Assembly (NCBI GenBank): GCA_002291855.1
Contig: DBAW01000178.1
Location: 1-6,152, forward strand
DNA from: Sphingomonas sp. UBA1000
GTDB lineage: Bacteria > Pseudomonadota > Alphaproteobacteria > Sphingomonadales > Sphingomonadaceae
Reading direction: 5' to 3'
Length of the DNA stretch: 6,152 bases
Shown here: positions 1 to 5,472 of the stretch, in pieces
How positions within the stretch are numbered: the stretch's first letter is position 1
Layout of the letters: every line of letters starts with the position of its first letter
Made by a program: the position numbers and the translations under genes
The notes under the pieces: model-generated
Told to the model about the DNA's origin: nothing
Databases searched by the model: none
Seen by the model: only the letters and a program-made list of their open reading frames with translations

Positions 1-1473
1 TCAGTCGGTGCGGTGGCCGCGCAGCTCGTCGCCGGCGATGCGCGCGACATGGACGACATTGGTCGATCCCGGCGTGCCGAACGGCACCCCGGCCATGATG
101 ATCACCCGGTCGCCCGCCTTGGCCAGGCCATGGCGCAGCGCCATGCGCTTCGACTTGCCGATCATCTCCTCGAACGACGACACGTCGCGCGTGCGCACCG
201 CATGCGCGCCCCAGAGCAGGCCGAGCCGGCGCGCGGTTTCCAGCCGGGGGGTGAGGACGAGCAGCGGCGCAGAGGGCCGCTCGCGCGCCACGCGCCGCGC
301 GGTCGAGCCGGAGGTGGTGAAGCAGATGATCGCCGCCGCCCCGATCGTGCGGGCGATTTCGCCCGACGCCTCGGCCAGCGCATCCGCGGTCGTGGGATCG
401 GGGCGCGTTTCGGTGAAATGGACACGCGCGGCATAGCCGGGATCGCGCTCCACCGCCTCGGCAATCGCGTTCATCATCGCCACCGATTCGACCGGCCAGT
501 CGCCCGCCGCGCTTTCGGCCGACAGCATCACCGCATCGGCCCCGTCATAAATGGCGGTCGCCACGTCGGACACCTCCGCACGGGTCGGCGTCGGTGCCTT
601 GATCATCGATTCGAGCATCTGGGTGGCAACGACCACCGGCCGGCCCATGCGCCGCGCGGCTTCCACGATCCGCTTCTGCATCGGCGGCACTGCCTGGGGC
701 GGCAGTTCGACGCCCAGATCGCCGCGCGCGACCATCACCGCATCGGCCAGTTCGATGATCGCATCGAGCCGTTCGAGCGCGGCGGGCTTTTCGATCTTGG
801 CGAGCAGCGCCGCGCGCCCGCCGATCATCCGCCGCGCCTCGGCGACATCCTCGGGCCGCTGGACGAAGCTGAGCGCGACCCAGTCCACCCCCTGATCGAG
901 CGCGAACGCCAGGTCCGACCGGTCCTTTTCGGTGAGCGCGGCGAGCGGCACGACAACATCGGGGACGTTCAGCCCCTTGTTGTTCGACAGGGCACCGCCG
1001 ACCTCGACCACCGTCTCGATCCGGTCATGGCTGTGATCGACGACGCGCAGCACCAGCTTGCCATCGTCGAGCAGCAGCCTTGCGCCCTCTTCCAGCGCGA
1101 CGAACAGCTCGCGGTGCGGCAGGCACACGCGGGTCTGGTCGCCCGGCGTCGTGTCGCGATCGAGCACGAAGGTCTGGCCGGTCTTCAGCAGCACCATGCC
1201 CTCGGCAAAGCTGCCGACGCGCAGCTTGGGCCCTTGCAGGTCGACAAGGATGGTGGTCGGCCGGCCAAGCTGCTTTTCGAGCGCCCGGATGTGAGCGATG
1301 GTCTGCGCATGATCGGACTGGGCACCATGGCTCATGTTGACGCGGAATGCGTCCGCCCCGGCCCGGAACAGTTTCTCGATCATTTCGGGGCTGCGGCTGG
1401 CCGGCCCCAGGGTCGCCAGCACCCGCACCCGGCGCGACCGCGCCTCAACGCTATTCGCCATCATTCTCGCCAT
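1..1473 (-). CDS. pyk: Pyruvate kinase, complete, predicted K+-independent type
   Basis: Cytoplasmic glycolytic enzyme that converts phosphoenolpyruvate and ADP to pyruvate and ATP. The product is 490 aa, a normal bacterial length. Visible family motifs are TLGPAS (21-26), the substrate loop RVNMSHG (44-50), DLQGPKLRVG (78-87), catalytic Lys226 in AKIEK with metal ligands Glu228 and Asp252 (MVARGDLGVELP, 247-258), Thr284 in VATQMLES, and SAESAAGDWP (318-327). The C-terminal domain carries a TSGST loop (387-391), the usual effector-site position, and ends in a PFGTPGSTN segment. Lys83 with Leu79 and Gln80 sits where K+-dependent enzymes have Glu with Thr and Lys. The start is uncertain: ATG codons at 1473, 1464 and 1461 are all in frame and none has a strong Shine-Dalgarno. 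The family needs only the residues from about RSRRVRVLATLGP onward, so MANSVEARS at 1461 is a good alternative. It is divergent from the DUF1244 gene. Identification is very secure. Confidence 0.97.
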   Translation of the reverse strand: MARMMANSVEARSRRVRVLATLGPASRSPEMIEKLFRAGADAFRVNMSHGAQSDHAQTIAHIRALEKQLGRPTTILVDLQGPKLRVGSFAEGMVLLKTGQTFVLDRDTTPGDQTRVCLPHRELFVALEEGARLLLDDGKLVLRVVDHSHDRIETVVEVGGALSNNKGLNVPDVVVPLAALTEKDRSDLAFALDQGVDWVALSFVQRPEDVAEARRMIGGRAALLAKIEKPAALERLDAIIELADAVMVARGDLGVELPPQAVPPMQKRIVEAARRMGRPVVVATQMLESMIKAPTPTRAEVSDVATAIYDGADAVMLSAESAAGDWPVESVAMMNAIAEAVERDPGYAARVHFTETRPDPTTADALAEASGEIARTIGAAAIICFTTSGSTARRVARERPSAPLLVLTPRLETARRLGLLWGAHAVRTRDVSSFEEMIGKSKRMALRHGLAKAGDRVIIMAGVPFGTPGSTNVVHVARIAGDELRGHRTD

Positions 1474-1534
1474 TGCCGTTGGATTTGATGGGTCTAGCGT
1501 CTAATCAAGGGCGATCAACCCGGGGGAAGGGCGC
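1474..1534. promoter_or_regulatory. Divergent intergenic region between pyk and DUF1244 gene
   Basis: These 61 bases must hold the 5' signals of both divergent genes. Rightward, a weak sigma-70-like pair is TTGGAT (1479-1484), 17 bases, TAATCA (1502-1507). Leftward, a weak pair on the minus strand is TTGATC (1518-1513), 16 bases, TAGACC (1496-1491). That would start transcription near 1484 and fits the inner pyk start codons better than the outer one. ATCAA occurs at 1504-1508 and again at 1514-1518, ten bases apart, with an inverted TTGAT at 1485-1489. The rightward Shine-Dalgarno is GGGGAAGG (1523-1530), four bases before the ATG. The role as a divergent promoter region follows from gene layout. 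The individual boxes are low-confidence guesses. Confidence 0.45.
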
Positions 1535-1840
1535 ATGATACAATATTCCGACGCGGCCGCCGCCGCCGCATTCCGCCGCCTCGTCGCCCATTTGCAGCAC
1601 CGCACCGATGCGCAGAATGTCGACCTGATGGGACTGGCCGGATTTTGCCGCAATTGTCTGGGCGACTGGCTGGCCGAAGCGAGCGGCGGCGCGCTCGACC
1701 GCGATCAGGGGCGCGAGGCGGTTTACGGCATGCCCTATCCGCAATGGAAAGCGATGCACCAGCAGCCCGCGACCGCCGAACAGCTGGCGCGGATGGAACA
1801 GAGCATCGCCCGCAATCAGACGCAGGGAGAAGAGCAATGA
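1535..1840 (+). CDS. DUF1244 family small CxxC protein, function unknown
   Basis: A 101-aa protein with no signal peptide or membrane segment, so probably cytosolic. It matches the DUF1244 family as I know it from alphaproteobacteria and some gammaproteobacteria: an N-terminal helix (AAFRRLVAHLQHRTDAQNVDLMGLA), then GFCRNC with Cys38 and Cys41, then WL, then the very conserved YGMPYPQWK (64-72), and a TAEQ tail. The CxxC suggests metal binding or redox activity, but I know of no established biochemical function and do not assign one. The start at 1535 is supported by a purine-rich Shine-Dalgarno (GGGGAAGG, 1523-1530). A run of six alanines (7-12) comes from a short GCC repeat. The stop codon overlaps the next start as ATGA, so translation of the exported amidohydrolase is probably coupled to this gene. 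The family call is firm and the function is unknown. Confidence 0.9.
   Translation: MIQYSDAAAAAAFRRLVAHLQHRTDAQNVDLMGLAGFCRNCLGDWLAEASGGALDRDQGREAVYGMPYPQWKAMHQQPATAEQLARMEQSIARNQTQGEEQ
1824..1830 (+). promoter_or_regulatory. Ribosome binding site of the amidohydrolase gene
   Basis: AGGGAGA lies six bases before the ATG at 1837, inside the last codons of the DUF1244 gene. It decides the start. The open frame itself extends upstream into the DUF1244 gene, but only the ATG at 1837 has this site, and only that start exposes a clean signal peptide. Confidence 0.7.
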
Positions 1841-3222
1841 GGATTGGCAAGAGCGCGCTCGGCGCATGGCTGCTGGCCGGGGTGGCATTGGTTCAGCCGG
1901 CACTGGTTCAGCCGGCAGCGGCACAGACGAATGGCGGACAGGCGGCGGCGGGTCAGGCAGCGGCGGCCCCGGTGCGCTACATTCAGGCCGGGGCGGTGCT
2001 GGCCGAGCCGGGCCGCATCACCCGCGGGCCGACGACGATCATCGTGCGCGGCGGCACCATCGCCGAGCTGCGCGACGGCTTTATCGCGCCCGAGCCGGGG
2101 GCCGAGCTGATCGACCTGCGCACCCGCCATGTGCTGCCCGGCCTGATCGACATGCACGTCCATTTCTATTCGACTGGGGAGCCGCTGCGCGCCAGGCTCG
2201 ATTACGCGATCAAGGACAATGAGGACGGGTTCGTCGACGCGCTGGTCGCCGCGCGCAAGACGCTGGCCGCCGGCTTCACCACGGTGCGCGATCTGGGCGG
2301 CCAGCCGCGCGGCATCCGCGCGCTGCGCGACGCGATTGCGCGCGGCGACATCGAAGGGCCGACCATCGTCAATGCCGGGGAGATGATCTCGGTTACCGCC
2401 GGGCATGGCGACGCCAACGGGCTGAAGGCCGAGTTTGCCGAGGCCGAGCGCCATGGCTCGACCGCGCTGTGCAACGGTGCCGATGACTGCCGCCGGGCGA
2501 CGCGCGACCAGATCTTCCAGGGTGCCGAGGTGATCAAATTCGCCGCCTCGGGCGGGGTCGGCAGCAACATCGCCGGCGGTCTGGGCAAGCAGATGACCGA
2601 CGAGGAGATGAAGGCGATCATCGACACCGCCCATGCCTTTGGCCGCAAGGCGACCGCCCATGCCCATGGCAAGGAAGGGATCGACGCCGCCCTGCGCGCG
2701 GGCGTCGATTCGATCGAGCATGGCTCGTTCATCGATGACGAGACGATTGCCCTGTTCCGCAAGACCGGGGCCTATCTGGTGCCGACCATGCTCGCCTTTG
2801 AAAGCGTGCTGCGTCAGGGCCGGGCGGGCGAACGCCCTGCCGCCTCGGTCGCCAAGGCCGAGGAGGTGGCCAAGGTCGTCAAGCAGAGCCATGCTCGCGC
2901 CGCCCGGGCCGGGGTGCGCATCGCCTTCGGCACCGATTCGGGCGTCGGCGTGCACGGCATCAATGGCGAGGAATTCGCGCTGATGACGGCGGTCGGCATC
3001 ACCCCGGTCGATGCCATCCGCGCGGCGACGGTCGAGGCGGCGGCGCTGCTCGGCCGCGCCGACCGGATCGGGTCGATCGCGCCCGGCAAGGATGCCGATC
3101 TGATCGCGGTCGAGGGCAATCCGCTCGACGATGTGCGGCGGCTGGAAAAGGTCGAGTTCGTGATGCGGCGCGGCGTCGTCCACAAGCTGGGCGGCGCGCG
3201 CCAGACATTTCCGGTGCGCTGA
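1837..3222 (+). CDS. Exported metal-dependent amidohydrolase, COG1228 prolidase-like
   Basis: A 461-aa amidohydrolase-superfamily enzyme with a Sec-type signal peptide: Arg and Lys near the N-terminus, hydrophobic core LGAWLLAGVALV, likely cleavage after PAAA (Ala29). A Gly/Gln/Ala-rich linker follows (about 32-44). The binuclear metal site is complete by inspection: His107 and His109 (DMHVHF), candidate carboxylated Lys234 (EVIKFAASGG), His275 (AHAHG), His295 (IEHGS) and Asp367 (FGTDSG). The segment PGKDADLIAVEGNPL is the usual C-terminal strand of the family. Characterised COG1228 relatives include Xaa-Pro and Xaa-Arg/Lys dipeptidases, and related exported enzymes can hydrolyse ochratoxin A. 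A periplasmic or secreted dipeptidase is the best guess, but the substrate cannot be read from sequence. Cys212 and Cys218 are the only cysteines and may form a disulfide. The signal peptide holds a 15-bp tandem duplication. The start overlaps the DUF1244 stop (ATGA). Family call firm, substrate open. Confidence 0.9.
   Translation: MRIGKSALGAWLLAGVALVQPALVQPAAAQTNGGQAAAGQAAAAPVRYIQAGAVLAEPGRITRGPTTIIVRGGTIAELRDGFIAPEPGAELIDLRTRHVLPGLIDMHVHFYSTGEPLRARLDYAIKDNEDGFVDALVAARKTLAAGFTTVRDLGGQPRGIRALRDAIARGDIEGPTIVNAGEMISVTAGHGDANGLKAEFAEAERHGSTALCNGADDCRRATRDQIFQGAEVIKFAASGGVGSNIAGGLGKQMTDEEMKAIIDTAHAFGRKATAHAHGKEGIDAALRAGVDSIEHGSFIDDETIALFRKTGAYLVPTMLAFESVLRQGRAGERPAASVAKAEEVAKVVKQSHARAARAGVRIAFGTDSGVGVHGINGEEFALMTAVGITPVDAIRAATVEAAALLGRADRIGSIAPGKDADLIAVEGNPLDDVRRLEKVEFVMRRGVVHKLGGARQTFPVR
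1885..1914 (+). repeat. 15-bp tandem duplication in signal peptide
   Basis: Two adjacent 15-base units (1885-1899 and 1900-1914) differ at one base, TTG versus CTG. They encode Ala-Leu-Val-Gln-Pro twice (residues 17-26) at the end of the amidohydrolase signal peptide. A further GCA codon after the second copy continues the pattern. The repeat keeps the reading frame and lengthens the stretch before the predicted cleavage site. Confidence 0.85.
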
Positions 3223-3240
3223 GGGCCGACGGGCGCGCGG

Positions 3241-3270
3241 GGCGGCGCAGGGCGTTGCCCTGTCGCCGTC
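3241..3270 (+). terminator. Strong GC hairpin after amidohydrolase gene, possible terminator
   Basis: CAGGGC (3248-3253) pairs with GCCCTG (3257-3262) around a GTT loop. The stem extends outward by seven more pairs (3241-3247 with 3264-3270, one of them G-U) past a single bulged T at 3263. It begins 19 bases after the amidohydrolase stop. A smaller perfect hairpin follows at 3272-3286 (TGCGC, loop GTAAA, GCGCA). Neither is followed by a T tract, only CCCCTTCATTT, so factor-independent termination is not assured. It could equally protect the mRNA 3' end. Confidence 0.45.
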
Positions 3271-3283
3271 ATGCGCGTAAAGC
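3255..3283 (+). promoter_or_regulatory. Candidate sigma-70-like promoter for gapR operon
   Basis: TTGCCC (3255-3260), a 17-base spacer and TAAAGC (3278-3283) give a plausible -35/-10 pair, which would start transcription near 3290, about 20 bases before the gapR ATG. Matches to consensus are partial (4 of 6 and 3 of 6). Both boxes lie inside the hairpin-forming DNA described at 3241-3286. This is the longest gap in the rightward gene run, which is the main reason to expect a promoter here. Confidence 0.3.
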
Positions 3284-3310
3284 GCACCCCTTCATTTGAG
3301 CGGGGTTGAT

Positions 3311-3550
3311 ATGAGTGACGCGGTCGCAGCCGAACAATTGCGCCTGTTCATCGAGCGCATCGAACGGCTGGAAGAAGAGAAAAAGGGCATCGCCGACGAT
3401 ATCCGCGACGTCTATGCCGAGGCCAAGGCCAATGGCTATGACGTCAAGACGATGCGGGCGATCGTGCGCCTGCGCCGGATGGAAAAGAATGCGCGGCAGG
3501 AAGCCGACGCCCTTCTCGAAACCTATCGCAACGCGCTCGGCCTCGACTGA
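3311..3550 (+). CDS. gapR: GapR-family nucleoid-associated protein (DUF2312)
   Basis: A 79-aa, highly charged, all-helical protein matching the DUF2312/GapR family. The hallmark stretches are FIERIERLEEEKK (13-25), DVYAEAKANGYDV (33-45) and a basic region rich in Arg and Lys (VRLRRMEKNAR, 52-62), ending LLETYRNALG. In Caulobacter, GapR is a nucleoid-associated protein that forms a clamp-like multimer around overtwisted, AT-rich DNA and helps topoisomerases during replication. The same role is inferred here from similarity. The first helix looks like a coiled coil. I chose the ATG at 3311. A TTG at 3296 would add five residues, but the ATG has the GCGGGG purine stretch upstream (3300-3305) and matches where family conservation begins. 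The Caulobacter protein, as I recall it, is about ten residues longer at the N-terminus. yebC follows after 30 bases, so the two are probably co-transcribed. Confidence 0.92.
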   Translation: MSDAVAAEQLRLFIERIERLEEEKKGIADDIRDVYAEAKANGYDVKTMRAIVRLRRMEKNARQEADALLETYRNALGLD

Positions 3551-3580
3551 GCGCGGCGTGCCAGCAAAGGGTCAGGGACG

Positions 3581-4324
3581 ATGGCCGGCCATTCCAAATT
3601 CAAGAACATCATGCACCGCAAGGGCGCGCAGGACAAAAAGCGCTCGGCGATGTTTTCCAAGCTCAGCCGCGAAATCACCGTCGCGGCCAAGATGGGCCTG
3701 CCAGATCCGGACATGAATCCGCGGCTGCGCGCGGCGATCAACGCCGCCAAGGCGCAGTCGATGCCCAAGGACAATATCCAGCGGGCGATCGACAAGGCGT
3801 CCAAGGGCGAGGGCGAGAATTACGAGGAAGTCCGCTATGAGGGCTTCGGCCCCGGCGGCGTCGCGCTGATCGTCGAGGCGCTGACCGACAACCGCAACCG
3901 CACCGCGACCAATGTTCGCACCGCCATCACCAAGAATGGCGGCAATATGGGCGCATCCGGTTCGGTCAGCCACGGGTTCGAGCGGCTGGGGCTGATCGAA
4001 TATCCGGGCCATGTCGGCGACGAGGACAAGGTGCTCGAAGCCGCCATCGAGGCGGGGGCCGACGATGTCGAGAGCGATGGCGACAGCCATGCGGTGTGGA
4101 CCAGCGTCGATTCGCTGCACGAGGTCGCCCGCGCGCTCGAACCGGCGCTGGGCGCGGCCGACGGGGTGAAGCTGGCCTGGCGGCCCAGCCTGCGCACCGA
4201 AGTGGGCGAGGACGATGCCCGGCTGCTCCTCAAGCTGATCGACGCGCTCGACGATGACGATGACGTGCAGACCGTGTGGGGCAATTACGACATTCCCGAC
4301 GCGGTGATGGAGCGGCTGGGCTGA
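3581..4324 (+). CDS. yebC: YebC/PmpR (TACO1) family protein
   Basis: A 247-aa full-length member of the YebC/TACO1 family. The diagnostic N-terminus MAGHSKFKNIMHRKGAQDKKR is intact, followed by the helical segment AAKAQSMPKDNIQRAIDKA (55-73), YEGFGPGGVALIVEALTDNRNRTA (86-109), NGGNMGASGSVSHGF (119-133) and the terminal DVQTVWGNYDIPD (228-240). The family was long annotated as a DNA-binding transcription regulator. Work on bacterial YebC and mitochondrial TACO1 points to a role in translation, helping ribosomes through polyproline stretches. I give the family, not one mechanism. Phe7 replaces the more usual Trp, which seems a lineage variant. An Asp run (224-228) comes from a GACGAT repeat at 4250-4264. 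Shine-Dalgarno candidates are AAAGGG (3566-3571) and AGGGA (3574-3578). The neighbour ruvC starts 25 bases after the stop, the classic yebC-ruvC arrangement. Confidence 0.96.
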   Translation: MAGHSKFKNIMHRKGAQDKKRSAMFSKLSREITVAAKMGLPDPDMNPRLRAAINAAKAQSMPKDNIQRAIDKASKGEGENYEEVRYEGFGPGGVALIVEALTDNRNRTATNVRTAITKNGGNMGASGSVSHGFERLGLIEYPGHVGDEDKVLEAAIEAGADDVESDGDSHAVWTSVDSLHEVARALEPALGAADGVKLAWRPSLRTEVGEDDARLLLKLIDALDDDDDVQTVWGNYDIPDAVMERLG

Positions 4325-4325
4325 T

Positions 4326-4343
4326 CCGGCTCCGCCAGCCCGG
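4326..4343 (+). other. Intercistronic hairpin between yebC and ruvC
   Basis: CCGGCT (4326-4331) can pair with AGCC-C-GG (4337-4343, one bulged C) around a CCGCC loop (4332-4336). It fills most of the 25-base gap. No clear Shine-Dalgarno precedes the ruvC ATG, so the hairpin may affect ruvC translation, or it may be a chance product of GC-rich DNA. Confidence 0.3.
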
Positions 4344-4349
4344 CCGGCG

Positions 4350-4826
4350 ATGATCATCATCGGCCTCGATCCCGGGCTGACGGCGACCGGCTGGGGTGTG
4401 ATCGCCAAGGCCGGCAGCCGCCTGTCGCATGTCGCCAACGGCCAGGTGCGCACCGATGCCGCGCTGCCGCTGCCCGCGCGCCTGGCCGCGCTCGATGCGG
4501 CGCTGGCCGAGGTGATTGCCCACCACCGGCCCGATGCCGGCGCGGTCGAGGAGGTGTTCGTCAACGTCAATCCGCAGTCGACGCTGAAGCTGGGCCATGC
4601 CCGCGGCGTCGCGCTGCTCGCGCTTGCCCGTGCCGGCCTGCCGGTCGCCGAATATGCGACTAAGCTGGTCAAGAAGGCGCTGGTCGGCACCGGCGGCGCG
4701 GACAAGAAACAGATCCAGGCGATGCTGGGCGTGCTGCTGCCCGGCGTCAGGCTGGCCGGGCCGGACGCCGCCGATGCGCTGGCAGTGGCGATCACCCACG
4801 CCCATCTGCTCGGCAGCCATCGTTGA
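4350..4826 (+). CDS. ruvC: Holliday junction resolvase RuvC
   Basis: A 158-aa RuvC endonuclease, which works as a dimer on Holliday junctions held by RuvA and cuts two opposing strands. The four acidic catalytic residues are visible: Asp7 in GLDPGL, Glu67 in VEEVFVN, and Asp139 and Asp142 in PDAADALAVA. The family stretches NPQSTLKLGHARG (74-86) and VKKALVGTGGADKKQIQ (107-123) are intact. The start MIIIGLDPG is the canonical RuvC N-terminus, although no good ribosome binding site precedes it, so expression may depend on readthrough from yebC, 25 bases upstream. Length is slightly short of the E. coli enzyme (about 173 aa), with the difference at the C-terminus. I see no convincing LexA box upstream. 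Confidence 0.97.
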   Translation: MIIIGLDPGLTATGWGVIAKAGSRLSHVANGQVRTDAALPLPARLAALDAALAEVIAHHRPDAGAVEEVFVNVNPQSTLKLGHARGVALLALARAGLPVAEYATKLVKKALVGTGGADKKQIQAMLGVLLPGVRLAGPDAADALAVAITHAHLLGSHR

Positions 4827-4828
4827 CC

Positions 4829-4845
4829 GCCGGGCCGCCCCCGGC
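4829..4845 (+). other. Intercistronic hairpin between ruvC and ruvA
   Basis: GCCGGG (4829-4834) pairs perfectly with CCCGGC (4840-4845) around a CCGCC loop (4835-4839), starting two bases after the ruvC stop. The remaining gap, CTAGAACAAAGC, has no clear Shine-Dalgarno for ruvA. There is no T tract, so termination is unlikely. It may set the relative expression of ruvC and ruvA or be incidental. Confidence 0.35.
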
Positions 4846-4857
4846 CTAGAACAAAGC

Positions 4858-5472
4858 ATGATCGCAAAGCTGACCGGCCTTCTGGATGCAACCGGCCCCG
4901 ACTGGGCGGTGATCGACGTTCAGGGCGTCGGCTATCTGGTCCAGTGCAGCGCGCGCACGCGCGACCGGCTGGGCGGCGAGGGCGCGCGCGTGACCGTCCA
5001 CACCGAAATGCAGGTCAGCGACAGCGACATGCGCCTGATCGGCTTCGCCAGCGCCGAGGAACGCCACTGGTTCCGCCTGCTGACCGGCGTGCAGGGCGTG
5101 GGCAGCAAGGTCGCACTCGCCATCCTGTCGGCGCTGTCGGCGGACGAGCTGGCGCGTGCCTGCGCGACCGGCGATCAGGCGATGGTCGCGCGCGCCAACG
5201 GCGTCGGCCCCCGGCTGGCGACGCGCATCGTCAATGAGCTCAAGGACAAGGCCGGGGCGATGGGCATCACCGGCATGGCCGGGGCGGCGTCGGCCGACGG
5301 CATGGCGTCACCGCCGGCCGGGGCCGCGGCCGACGCAGTCTCGGCGCTCCAGAATCTGGGCTTCAAGCCCGGGGTCGCGGCGGCGGCGGTGGCGCGCGCC
5401 GCCGACGAGCTGGGGGCCGATGCCGGGCTTGATGCGCTGGTCCGCACCGCGCTGCGGCTGGCGACCGCATGA
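4858..5472 (+). CDS. ruvA: Holliday junction branch migration protein RuvA
   Basis: A 204-aa RuvA, normal length. It forms tetramers that hold the Holliday junction open and load RuvB. Domain I is the OB-fold (about 1-63) with MIAKLTG and DVQGVGYLV. Domain II holds two helix-hairpin-helix motifs, LTGVQGVGSKVALAIL (75-90) and ANGVGPRLATRIVNELK (113-129), which contact the DNA backbone. A flexible Gly/Ala/Met-rich linker (about 132-158) leads to domain III (AADAVSALQNLGFKPGVA onward), the RuvB-binding helical bundle. The acidic pin position reads Asp55-Ser56-Asp57 where E. coli has Glu55-Asp56. The start is the canonical MI-KL N-terminus, 31 bases after ruvC. The stop overlaps the ruvB start (ATGA), so the two are probably translationally coupled, which suits the need for both proteins in one complex. 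Confidence 0.97.
   Translation: MIAKLTGLLDATGPDWAVIDVQGVGYLVQCSARTRDRLGGEGARVTVHTEMQVSDSDMRLIGFASAEERHWFRLLTGVQGVGSKVALAILSALSADELARACATGDQAMVARANGVGPRLATRIVNELKDKAGAMGITGMAGAASADGMASPPAGAAADAVSALQNLGFKPGVAAAAVARAADELGADAGLDALVRTALRLATA

Noticed and set aside
13..1488. Long plus-strand open frame (491 codons) opposite pyk
   Set aside because: It mirrors the pyk gene on the opposite strand. Its translation is rich in Arg, His and Gly with no recognisable domain, the usual shadow of a GC-rich gene.
1550..1570. GCC-rich run at the start of the DUF1244 gene
   Set aside because: It is only about four GCC units encoding alanines in a helix start. It is too short to call a repeat locus.
1645..1836. 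N-terminal extension of the amidohydrolase frame into the DUF1244 gene
   Set aside because: The extension is read from DUF1244 in another frame and would bury the signal peptide. The ATG at 1837 has a good ribosome binding site and overlaps the stop.
1816..3183. Long minus-strand open frame (455 codons) opposite the amidohydrolase
   Set aside because: Antisense shadow of a gene with full family motifs. No domain, ribosome site or conserved pattern is visible.
4250..4264. Short GACGAT repeat in yebC
   Set aside because: It encodes an Asp run at a position where the family is normally acidic, so it needs no explanation beyond coding.
4849..4863. GAAC-N7-GATC resembling an alphaproteobacterial LexA box (GAAC-N7-GAAC) at the ruvA start
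   Set aside because: One half-site base is wrong, it overlaps the ruvA start codon inside a likely operon, and several one-mismatch matches are expected by chance in a window of this size.
3572..4891. Long minus-strand open frame (439 codons) opposite yebC and ruvC
   Set aside because: It spans two well-identified genes and their gap, and its product shows no recognisable motif. It exists because stop codons are rare in GC-rich antisense frames.
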